Assembly: GCA_905221605.1 (NCBI GenBank)
Contig: CAJNDS010002118.1
Coordinates: 521,501 to 585,500, forward strand
DNA length: 64,000 nt
Direction of reading: 5' to 3'
Source: Symbiodinium natans
Taxonomy: Eukaryota > Sar > Dinophyceae > Suessiales > Symbiodiniaceae
Within the stretch, counting starts at the first letter, position 1. Each line of letters begins with the position of its first letter. This document shows positions 54,455 to 63,900 of this stretch, in pieces. The notes under the pieces are model-generated. The model made no database searches. It was not told the origin of the DNA and was given only the letters and a program-made list of their open reading frames with translations. The translations under genes were made by a program, and so were the position numbers.

Positions 54455-54735
54455 TTCTAAATGTTCAATGCTGAAGCGTGCACGGGCCTCGAAGTCTCCC
54501 AGAAAAAAATCAAGTTCAAGGCTAAGGCATGCAGAAGTTTACAGCGCAAAAACTTTTGAACTTTGGAGCGTGCATGCGTGCAACTTTTTGAATGTTTAGG
54601 CGTGCACGGGTTCCGAAGTGTTGCATGTGAGCTATTAGTTCCGAGGCGTGGGCGGGTTGCGTAGCCACATAACTTCTGAATGTTAAGGCGTGTAGGATTT
54701 ACATGATATGTTGAAGAAGACCCCAAAAGCAGACC
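54455..54735 (+). repeat. Degenerate GGCGTGCACGGG tandem repeat
   Basis: A unit of roughly 50-60 bases built around (G/A)GCGTGCACGGG(C/T)TCCGAAGT and AATGTTTA recurs about five times with heavy divergence. No coding signal. Confidence 0.6.
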
Positions 54736-55251
54736 GCCTGAAGCCATGAGACAGCCTGGGAAGCTAGTCCAGAAGCCTAAATTGCCAACGTTCTGCTGCC
54801 TTGGCCGCCAAAGTGTCTCACTTTTAGCTGGGCCCTCCTACTGTGCCTGCCTCGCACGGGGTGTTGAAATATACACCCTTTACATGCATATTCATTCAAC
54901 TGACTACACAACCAACCATTACACCGTAAAAGAGCAAAGTGGAATTGCAAATAGCCAAGCATCAAAACCCCCCTGCAATCTCTGAAAACACACTTCAAAC
55001 TTGGAGGAAACGCTATTAAATTGACTCGGAAAAAGCGATCTCACTTCCAAACGCTGATCCGAAAAAGAAGCTGGAGAATGAAGTGAATGAAATCTCCAAT
55101 TTCGATATTGAGTGGAAGCGTGGGGCTCACTTTTAACCTCTAGGCGATCAGCAACCTGACAGGAGTTGACACCCGCGCTTCAACGTTCCCATTCTGGAGA
55201 GGCCTCCGGGCCCAAGTGGCCGCGCCGGCACCCTGTCTAAGCAGTGGAACA

Positions 55252-56205
55252 TCAAATGACGACCTGGGTTCTGCCAGGCTCAGCCGATGTACAGGCCTTA
55301 TCCAAACACGAAGCTAACTCCTCAAGTGCAGGGGTTGTGCCAGTCTTCGCCTCCTGCTCAAGGCACTGGCTCCCTTGCTGACATGTCTGCATCGAGCCCA
55401 TGCACTTCCATGCGTCAGCACACGTGGAGTCGGGGCTGCAGGTCTGGTCAATGAAGCCTGGACACGCGGCTGACACATCCGCGCTGTGGATGGGTCGAGA
55501 ACCCTTCGTGGTTGTTGCGGCTGGAGTCGAAGTTGACGTGGAGCTTCCTGCTGTGCACGCCTTCCCCAGGCAAGCGCCAATCTCTTCCGCCGCAGGCGTC
55601 GGAGGCATGATGGAAATGGTCCGTTGGATGCACTCACTGCCATCACTGCATGTCTTCATCGATAAAGACATGCACAGCCAAATTTCTTTGCACACTTTGT
55701 CTTCCTTGCATGTGTTGTCCACAAATCCCGGGCAAGACTTTTCCATCTCTTGCTCCGTCATAGGCTGCGAGCTGTGTTTTGTTGCTGTCGTCGTGGTTGA
55801 TGCCGAAGTCGATGATGTGGTACTTGATTCGCAGGCGTGCGACAAGCAGTCGCCAAGGCTTTCCAGGGCCGGGGTAACTCCAACTTTTGCCACCTCCTGA
55901 AGGCAGTCACCACCATCCTGGCACGTGTGCATCTTGCTTTCCATACACACCCACGCCTGATCACACACAGCCGTCTCTTTTTTGCAGGCTGCCACCGCCG
56001 CGGGGCAAGCAGCTTCAAGGTCACTCGGGGTCAGTGGTGGCGATGGCGTGGTGGACGTTGAGCTTGTGCTCGTTGTCGAAGACGATGTGCTGGTGCTCGT
56101 GGACGACGTTGAACCAGTGGAATCTCCTTCCGTGCCGCATCCCTGCAGGCTCTGGCAGACAAAGCAGAGAGCAGCCACGAGACAAAGCGAGCGCGACTGC
56201 ACCAT
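55252..56205 (-). CDS. Secreted protein with three 8-cysteine repeats
   Basis: An intact 317-codon frame from ATG (56203-56205) to TGA. Residues 1-22 form a signal peptide ending near SLQG-C. Three repeats of about 58 residues follow: C67-C125, C158-C217 and C248-C305. Each has eight cysteines at nearly constant spacing (C, 6-7, C, 5-6, C, 5, C, 6-7, C, 5, C, 18-19, C, 4, C) and shared words (ACP, W.CM, TC..G..C, TP...E....C). Linkers are Ser/Thr-rich (about 28-55, 126-145, 218-235) and probably glycosylated, as in surface or extracellular proteins. No known domain recognised. Eight paired cysteines suggest a disulfide-stabilised module with adhesive, structural or binding function. No introns. 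Confidence 0.88.
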   Translation of the reverse strand: MVQSRSLCLVAALCFVCQSLQGCGTEGDSTGSTSSTSTSTSSSTTSTSSTSTTPSPPLTPSDLEAACPAAVAACKKETAVCDQAWVCMESKMHTCQDGGDCLQEVAKVGVTPALESLGDCLSHACESSTTSSTSASTTTTATKHSSQPMTEQEMEKSCPGFVDNTCKEDKVCKEIWLCMSLSMKTCSDGSECIQRTISIMPPTPAAEEIGACLGKACTAGSSTSTSTPAATTTKGSRPIHSADVSAACPGFIDQTCSPDSTCADAWKCMGSMQTCQQGSQCLEQEAKTGTTPALEELASCLDKACTSAEPGRTQVVI

Positions 56206-56340
56206 GAGTGGGAGAATACCTACGAATCGACTTGGCGGTTTAGTGGCGCAGCCTGTGCTACTTACGCCAGCTCTGAAAGACCAACCTGCGCGATTGGGCC
56301 ATCCTCCGGGCGGGCCATCCTCCGGTACCCCCCGAGCCCT

Positions 56341-56505
56341 AGGGTTTGGGGTTGCGGGTTTAGGGTTAGGGTTTAGGGTTTAGGGTTTAGGGTTTAGGGT
56401 TTAGGGTTTAGGGTTTAGGGTTTAGGGTTTAGGGTTTAGGGTTTAGGGTTTAGGGTTTAGGGTTTAGGGTTTAGGGTTTAGGGTTTAGGGTTTAGGGTTT
56501 AGGGC
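56341..56505 (+). repeat. Telomere-like TTTAGGG array
   Basis: About 22 perfect units 135 bp upstream (minus sense) of the secreted-protein start, ending in an abrupt switch to AACCCTAAAC of opposite orientation. Confidence 0.93.
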
Positions 56506-57532
56506 TAACCCTAAACACAACACCCCAAACTCCTCAGGCTTGAAGCCTCAACCCTATACCTCAAACCTGAGCTGCTCGCCATCCAGGCTTCGACATCGCC
56601 CTTTCCAAAGCTTCCGCGGCAGGGAATTTACTTTCAAGAAGGGTGGTACAGGATACTCCACGTGGAACATGCAATCTAACATGAATGTAGAATATATAAT
56701 ATAGAACATAGAATACTGGTGTCAAGGAGATTGAACGTTACATAGTGACGTGTTTTCGTGAATCTATAAGCATCAAAAATGTGGCAAGCAGATATAGGCA
56801 TATGTGTACCTCGCTGTATCAGCGCAAGCACGGGCTGCACACTGGGCGGACGACATCAAGGTCCAAAATGGATGCATGAATTACGGATGCCCTCGGGCTA
56901 GACATCATTAGACATCATTAGAGGATATGGATGCGCTGCGAACACGAAGGTGCGCGGAATGGATGCCATTGAAGTCAATTACTGCCTTGAAATGTTAATA
57001 TATATATATATATAGCATACATATATATATATGTACACGATGTATAAATACTACTATATATATATACAGATATAGATATATGTGTGCGTGTGTGGGTGTG
57101 TGTGTGTGTGTGTGTGTCTCGCTCCCTCTCTCGCTCTCTGTTGGGGCATGGGGCCGTGCAATAGCACGCGCCGGTGTAAATGCAAAGTAAGTACCTGCAA
57201 AAAACAATTGCATGTTTTTTAAAAGTGTCCCCTTATCGATGTATCTAGTGTTATCTCTCTCCGTGCTACTACTGAAAAAGTAATACGATACCCATTTTCC
57301 TCGAAGACGTGCACGCTTTTTCCTTGGTCGCCATCCCCAAGAAACGTCACACCCGGTGACAAGAGCACCTTGATCGCACAAGTGCTGTTTTGTTGGGAAT
57401 CGCGTCTTGAAGTACGGCAGTTACCTTCTTGGCTCCTGAAAGTCCCAAGGCGAGGGGAAATGGACACAATTCACCTTGATGTTGCCGAACCTGGGGGCCA
57501 TGTCCCTTGGCTCACGTGATTTCGCTTGAAAT
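56506..57532. other. Spacer with microsatellites
   Basis: TA-rich microsatellite at about 56997-57075, TG repeat at about 57084-57118 followed by CTCTCTCGCTCTC. The rest has no recognisable gene; minus-strand frames at 57219-57467 and 57421-57618 are unassigned and the latter overlaps the 3' end of the methyltransferase-like gene. Confidence 0.55.
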
Positions 57533-58234
57533 TTACCATATAAGCACCCCTCTCCACCGGTCTCGCAGGTGGACCGCCCAGGAATCTCCAAAATGTTCTG
57601 CCAGCATAAGCTCCTCATCCAATACCCGGATTCTCATCGAAGCCATGGCGATGGCCTGGAGCACCACCACCACTGCCCGGGCTAGTGAGCGATTCGAAAG
57701 GGGTTCTGCCAACAAGATAAAGACCCCCAGCATATGCGCCATGGCACCAGCATATCCTGGATGAACCAAGTACTGAAAGGGTCCTGCAGTGATGAGACGA
57801 CTCGGAGGTTCAATTTGGTACTTGAACAAGTCGTCGAGGGTAGATTTGGCCCAATAGCGAAGGGCCCAGCCGGCTGTGGCTACGAAAGTGCCGACACTCG
57901 TCCAGATGCTACCTCCACTCTTCCTCCTCGAGGACATCCTTGTTTGATCCACCATGTCCACAGACATGGTGATGCCATACCATAATACCACGGTCGCAAT
58001 CATTGCTCCCAATGGCTTGGCAGCGGGCGGCAGTCGCCAGATCCCAACAAAGATCGGGTTGGTCCCGATGCGGTCATTGGAAGAACCCGCAGCGTTCGAC
58101 TTCTTGGTGGAAAGCTCAAAGTCGGCCGGTGGCACAAAAAGATCCAGCATCAGCAACAGCAGAGCCACAAATAGCCATGTTTTGCTGCTGACAAGAAGGC
58201 TCACGGAAACGCGAGGCCTCCCTTCCATGGCCAT
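57533..58234 (-). CDS. Isoprenylcysteine carboxyl methyltransferase-like protein
   Basis: Single frame of 233 codons, ATG at 58232-58234 (a second ATG two codons on), TAA at 57533-57535. ICMT enzymes methylate the C-terminal prenylcysteine of CaaX proteins in the ER membrane, using S-adenosylmethionine. Hydrophobic segments lie at about 19-35, 76-92, 110-127, 160-178 and 185-200. The family's C-terminal signature is present: LITAGPFQYLVHPGYAG (148-164; usual form GPY...RHP.Y.G), then RIRVLDEELMLAEHFGDSW (201-219; usual form RI..EE..L...FG..Y). Two usual features are changed: valine-histidine where most members have arginine-histidine, and the end is LIW, without the usual proline-rich close. 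Length is at the low end for the family. It could be another member of the wider ICMT/PEMT superfamily with a different substrate. No introns. Confidence 0.72.
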   Translation of the reverse strand: MAMEGRPRVSVSLLVSSKTWLFVALLLLMLDLFVPPADFELSTKKSNAAGSSNDRIGTNPIFVGIWRLPPAAKPLGAMIATVVLWYGITMSVDMVDQTRMSSRRKSGGSIWTSVGTFVATAGWALRYWAKSTLDDLFKYQIEPPSRLITAGPFQYLVHPGYAGAMAHMLGVFILLAEPLSNRSLARAVVVVLQAIAMASMRIRVLDEELMLAEHFGDSWAVHLRDRWRGVLIW

Positions 58235-58256
58235 CGTTGGTTGTTGAAACTAAGCC

Positions 58257-58342
58257 CTAGACCCTAAACCCTAAACCCTAAACCCTAAACCCTAAACCCT
58301 AAACCCTAAACCCTAAACCCTAAACCCTAAACCTAAACCCTA
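58257..58342 (-). repeat. Telomere-like CCCTAAA array
   Basis: About 12 CCCTAAA units starting 23 bp upstream (minus sense) of the methyltransferase-like start codon, so any 5' leader must contain or exclude it by trans-splicing. Confidence 0.93.
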
Positions 58343-59436
58343 CTGCAATGCCACGCTGACTATTATTGTCTGGGTTTGTGGGCAGGAACCGTATGCAAAC
58401 CCACGTACGTGGCGTGCCGGGGACCTGGTAGGTCAGCAACCGGGCTCAAAAGCTTCATAACAATAATACGACTACTATACTTCTTTATGTACTCTATTTT
58501 TATTGGATACGCTGAACTTGAGGTTTTTCTAATGCTTTTTCCTGACAGTTTGGACTGCATCCCATGCCCTAAGCGCTGGAACTACCGAGATCGCTCCTTC
58601 GGCAGGGAACCCCTGAACCCCAAGAACCCTCGACCCTACAGCCTACACTGCCTACAACCTACTACAACCCTAAACTCTGACATCCTCACCCTGAGCCAAA
58701 AATCCCTGAAAAAACATAAGACCAGTAGCAGTCAGACAAACCCAGAAGCCCCGACATCTCAGAACATCAGGAATATTCCTTAACCAAGGGATCTGGAGTG
58801 TCTGGGAGCCCAATCAGAAGCCTGGACCCCCTGCAATGACAGGGCCTCACCTAATATTGTTGGCCATGCCGAAATGGATGGAATTGGGTGTAGCAACATG
58901 GCAGGCTTTTTATTGGCACTGGATACGCCCAGTGCGAGCCTTGCAACAACATTCGAATCCCGAAATACACGCAACCCTACATCCGAAACCCTATGAACCC
59001 AAAACCTTAATTAAATCTTGGCTTCCCTCCTTTTCCTGTATTCTTGAGCTGGTGATAGCGACAGTGTTTTGTTTGTGGTGGTGAGTGCCTTGGTTCTCCC
59101 GGGGCTCGGCGGTGACTTTCAGGCATCCAACCGGTCTACGTAAGCACAAATTCGCGATCTACAACAACTGCGACTACATCACAAAGGATGCTCGGGAGAA
59201 ACGTTCAAAAAGAAGGCAGACACTCACAGGGGGTCTGTACAACGGTCTACAGAAAATTGTCTGGGAACAAAGCCAAGACGCGATGCTCTGGCGGCCAGTC
59301 CAATAGCTGGGCGCGAGTGAGACACGCATCTCAAGTATGTTTGAGGATTTGTACCACACTGTCAGACTCTCCACAACAGCGTCATCACGCGACACATACA
59401 GTTTAGGGTTTCGGTATAGGGTTCTGGGCTTAGCAA
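58343..59436. other. Spacer, no gene supported
   Basis: Open frames on both strands (for example plus 58376-58783 and 59085-59306) are unlike any family I know. The telomere-like repeat is nearly absent here. It should include the 3' flank of the membrane-protein gene. Confidence 0.4.
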
Positions 59437-60339
59437 TCACTTAGAGTTGCAGCGAAAACTTCGGGTCAAACAGAGCGCCAGGAGTAGCCATGCCAATGTC
59501 AAACAGGGCCAAAGGTCTACATAGCCTGCTTGTTGCAGCAACGAATATGGCATCCTGCTAACCAACCAAATGACTCCAAAGGCCGCAAAGCTTGCACAAG
59601 AAACCAACAAGGCTGCTTTGAGTTGCGTCATCTTCGCCATAAGCGGCAGGCCAAGCTTGCAGAGAATCACCAGGGCGTAGGGAAACAAGAAGACCGCAAA
59701 GAATCGTGCCCATTCACGCGTCACCACGGCCAGACACCTCCAGGCAACGGAGAATGGGCCAAGCTCTTCCTGGAAAAGGCAAAATGCCTTTGCCCAAGCT
59801 AGAGAGTCGCAAAACCAGGGTGCACAAGCAGCAATGGTCATACACGCTACGACACGGAGTTGAAATATCACCGAATCCGCGCCTTCTAAAACTTTCTGTC
59901 TGAGGCTGGTTTGCACGATCGAGTTGAACCGTTTGAGATGCTCCTCAGCGGTGTCACCAGCTTCGCCATACCACTCTTGCAACGTGTGGAAAACCAAACG
60001 CCGGTCACAACGCAATTTCTGGCCAGTGTCTGGATGCTTATGATCGTTGGAACAGCAAAAACACTCAGAGCTCTTGACATCGAACTGCTTTAGCTGAGGC
60101 TCCAGGTCGCGAATGTCTCTCAAGGTCCCCAAAGCAGAGTAGCATCCAACCGGAATGGCCGCAACAAAAAGCATTGCAAAGCCAACCAAACTTATCACGA
60201 AGAGTGTCATGGCATTCTGGGCCTGCAGAGCCCCAGTCTGCAAAGCCCAGGCAAGGACATTGTTTTGAATTACCCCAAGAAACTGACAAAAGCTGTTGAC
60301 CATCAGCATCACTGATAAGGCGACTGGGCGCAGCGTCAA
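59437..60339 (-). CDS. Multi-pass membrane protein, unknown
   Basis: An open frame of 300 codons to TGA at 59437-59439. The indicated first codon at 60337-60339 is TTG, and the frame stays open upstream across a CA repeat to beyond 60430, so the true start or a splice junction is further upstream. About six hydrophobic segments (about 8-32, 44-70, 160-178, 212-230, 242-262, 272-292). Between the second and third is a soluble loop with a cysteine cluster (C93, C95, C96, C111 with nearby histidines at 100 and 102), a possible metal site, and a helical stretch 115-150. No family recognised; such orphan multi-pass proteins are common in dinoflagellates. Confidence 0.6.
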   Translation of the reverse strand: MTLRPVALSVMLMVNSFCQFLGVIQNNVLAWALQTGALQAQNAMTLFVISLVGFAMLFVAAIPVGCYSALGTLRDIRDLEPQLKQFDVKSSECFCCSNDHKHPDTGQKLRCDRRLVFHTLQEWYGEAGDTAEEHLKRFNSIVQTSLRQKVLEGADSVIFQLRVVACMTIAACAPWFCDSLAWAKAFCLFQEELGPFSVAWRCLAVVTREWARFFAVFLFPYALVILCKLGLPLMAKMTQLKAALLVSCASFAAFGVIWLVSRMPYSLLQQAGYVDLWPCLTLAWLLLALCLTRSFRCNSK

Positions 60340-60415
60340 TCCCTTCGCCTGCTGTCTGTGTCGGAAAAATGTAGCGACCTCATAGCAACACCAAAGACGA
60401 GTAAAGTAGCGCGCC

Positions 60416-60436
60416 GTGTGTGTGTGTGTGTGTGTG
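60416..60436 (+). repeat. TG dinucleotide repeat
   Basis: About ten TG units, between the membrane-protein frame and the 215-bp tandem repeat. On the minus strand it is (CA)n immediately 3' of the retroelement tail, where some LINEs have a simple-repeat end. Confidence 0.75.
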
Positions 60437-60492
60437 CTTTGTCTGCAGTAGCCTTGGCCCAGAGGGTGGCTTGCTGCAGGGTTCGGGCCGCT

Positions 60493-60922
60493 GTTACGGC
60501 ACAGCTGTTGCTACTGCTGCTGCAAGGCAAAGTGAGCAACTCGGTTTGCAAAGAGCTGCAAGGCCCAGGAAGGGCCGGCACAGGCGGGGCGGAGCGAAAA
60601 CTCGGGCGTCTTAAACACGGGATCCAAAAGACGGGCTCGGGTTGAAACCGAGCGGAGAAAGCATTTGCAGACACATGAGGCAACTGCTAAGCAGGGCCTG
60701 GCAAGTTGTTACTGTGCGGCGTTGCTTCCGCTGCGGCGAGGCAAGACGTGAGCAACACGGATTGCGAAAAGCTGCAAGGGCCAAGGCATGGCCGGCGCAG
60801 GCAAAAGAACACAGAGGCACCTTAAACACGGGCACCGAGAGAGGGCACGGGTCGAACCAAAAGGGGAAGGCGACAACGGGCTTCCAGGAACATCGGGGCA
60901 TCTGCTACGCAGAGCCTGGACA
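60493..60922 (-). repeat. Diverged 215-bp tandem duplication in LINE 3' region
   Basis: Two copies, 60493-60707 and 60708-60922, share ordered blocks such as GTGAGCAAC, GAAAAGCTGCAAGG / CAAAGAGCTGCAAGG, GGCCGGC, CTTAAACACGGG and AGAGCCTGG. The beginning of a third (AGTTAAACACGGG) runs to the RT stop codon. Copies differ at many sites, so the duplication is old. On the minus strand it forms the 3' untranslated part of the retrotransposon. Confidence 0.7.
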
Positions 60923-60944
60923 TGCACAGTTAAACACGGGGACT

Positions 60945-63900
60945 TTAACGAGGATTAGGGCCTGCATCGGGAGGGAGATGCAGTGAGGAACGCGCGTGAC
61001 TCTCCAACCAGCGCAAGGCAAAGCGCTGCCTCAAGAGAGCGGCTTGAGACCAAGCAGCCGCCTGATCCTGATCGTGTTTCCATGACGTCAGCGAAGTGAG
61101 GGCCTCTGACGCCGTGTTCTGCGCCGACCTATCCGCCACATCATTGAGCTGGCGACACCTTGACGCATCGAGGCTGTGCGGGGGCAACCACTGCAGATGC
61201 TTGCCATGGGCAGGGACCCAGTGGATCTCCGCCCCATTTGCCGTGAGAGCAATGGATTTCCAGAGGCCTGGAGCAAAATCAGGCAGGGGACCTCCACGCA
61301 TGACCTTAGCTGCAGTCCGAACGACCGACAGGCAGTCACAAAGAAGACACACCGAAACCCTGGCTGCCTGAGCAGCTTGGAAGACCCTTAAGACGCCCCC
61401 TGCTTCCGCAGTGAAGCTTGTCTGGTCGCAACCTTGCATTGCCCATGACAGAGAGCCATGGGCACAAGCACAGGCGCCAGCGGCGCGCCTCTGCCCGCTG
61501 AGAACCTTGGAGCTGCCATCGGTGGCCATCAGAACTTTACCGCCAACAGTCAAGGGAGCGCAACGCCGAAGCATATCAACGATCTGTTGACTGGCAACGA
61601 AGAACTCATCACGTCGGTTTGCAGGCCTGGGCGGGCGCGGGAGGCACCTGATAAGAAGCCTTTCTTCAGATTTGCACGAAGGCAACTCGGGAGCTTCAGT
61701 GTCACTGGGCACTTCAGCACATTGCCACGTCACATGATGCCTCGTCGGCCACTGTTCACCGCATGCGCAGGTGATCAAGGGGACTTCAAGTTGCTTAGCT
61801 AGCTTGCGGGCTTCCTTGCCAGCGCCTAGAGCCACGCTGAAGCTGGAAAGGTCACGAGTAGCGGTATTACTGTTTGTGAGCCAAGCACAGTGCTGCCTGA
61901 TCACAGGCGCAAGCTCAGGATCAACCTGCCCAGCGCGCGGCTCCTTGGCCCACAGATTGAGCTCCCAACCGGCACGCATGGCTGCTTTGACGGTCCTGGC
62001 TCCATCGAAAAGCAAGTCAATTTCACCGCACGGAGTGTCATACCGAGTCTCAGAAAGTGCCTGCCAACGCCACTTGCTGAGCACTTCAAGAAAACGGGCA
62101 GAGCGCAGTCTGGGAGGAGCATCAGACAAGCGTTTCAACTCATCGACTTGCTTAAAGCCCGCAAGGTCACAGCGAAGTCTCCATAGCTCGTGAAGTATGA
62201 CTTTGCAGTCGAGCGCATATTCAGGATCACAATCCGGGCCTAAGCACGCCGCCCAAGCCAAAAACCTGGATCTGCCACTGTGAAGCCGCCCAAGGATCGC
62301 GGTCTCTATGGCTGATCGCCATTTAGTTTGCACTTTCTGACTCACTGTAGTCCAGGGACCTGTGTGAGCGAAAAGGCTGATCACCAAGGACCGTACGCAT
62401 ACATGCTTTCTGCGCTGGTTCTTGGTTGCAGTGCGCAGTCGGCGCAACCGCGCTGTCACCTTGGCAAGAACTTGCGGGCTGACGGGGGTCCTTCGGGCTT
62501 TCGTGGTATTGTACCAAACCCCTAGAAGCTTAAAAGTCTTGCAGACCGGCCATTTGCGGTTTGAGCTGATGCTCCACGCTTTCAGCCCCGCCGCTTTGGA
62601 GCGGCTGCACTTGCAGAAAAATTCGCACTTTTTTCCGTTGAGGTTAAAACCGAAAACCTTGTCAATGATATCTGACTCAGCGACCGCCTTTTGTAGATTG
62701 CCTAAGGTATCGGACCAAAGCGTGCGATCGTCGGCAAAGACAGAAAAATGAACGGTTGGCCCCGTAGCCTTGAGGTGATGGACCCACGTGGCCATCAGGC
62801 CTGCTAACAAGGCACCGCTGCACGGGCAGCCTTGCAAAAGACCCCTCTTGCAAGAAAAAGCATTCTTGGCGGAAACTCCTTGCCATTCCATGGTTTTCAC
62901 CTGGGAGGCGTAGAAAGTGGATAACACTGTTGTGACAGACTCTGGTGCACCTAGAACCTGCCACACATGAAGGGCCTGCGGAACACTCACATGATCGAAG
63001 CATTTAGCAATGTCAAGCTTTGCGCCAAACAGCGTGCTGTTTTGCAGACTCTCATGCAAACTCTCATGGGCTTGACTGGCGCTGCGACCCTTCAAACCTC
63101 CGGTGAGCTCAGCAGGGGCCCACTCGTCAATCCATGAAGTCATTTGCTGAAGAACAACACCCATTCCCACCCTCCAGGCAAGAGATGCCACACTGATGGG
63201 ACGGAAACCAACGTCTTTAGGTATAAGCACGCATCTAACACGCGTCCATTGCTCAGGAAGAACGCCCGCTTCAAGCACGAGCTGCCATAGCGCAGCCAGC
63301 GAGTCGAAGAAAGGGTTTGGAAGCAAAGACCAGTGCTCGCCAATCCATCCATCAGCGCCGGGTGCTTTACCGACGGTCTTGGAGGCACAGTGCTTCAAGG
63401 CAGCCCCCGTTACGGTAGGCTTCGGGCAACTAAACCCACCCTGGGGAACCCAACCCAAAAAAGGATTAACCTCACCCGGGTCCGGAATGACATCGGGGTT
63501 CCAAACCTGCTTCCACTGCTCAGCGAAGAACTCAGCTTTCAGTTGTGGATGAACAGGCACCCGGACGTCATCGTCAGCCGGGCTACTGCATGCATCTGCA
63601 CCTTTGACCCAGCGTATGAGAGCTTGGTCATCTTCTTCCATGCTGGTTTGCCATCGCTGCAGGCGATCTTGCTTGGCCGCCTGCATTTCTTTTTGTATGC
63701 ATCCCATGATGACATGCGCAAGATCCTCGTTCAGGTCTTGAAACTCTGACAACTCAGGACAACGATGGCACAGATTCCGCAGGTCGTTACGTATGTTGCA
63801 AAGAAGACTCCAAGGGCCAGAACCTTTCAAGAACTCCAGCAGCCTCCTATGCAACCTGCGCAGTCTACGTTCCAGCACGCTTTGAAGTGCATCCTGCTTT

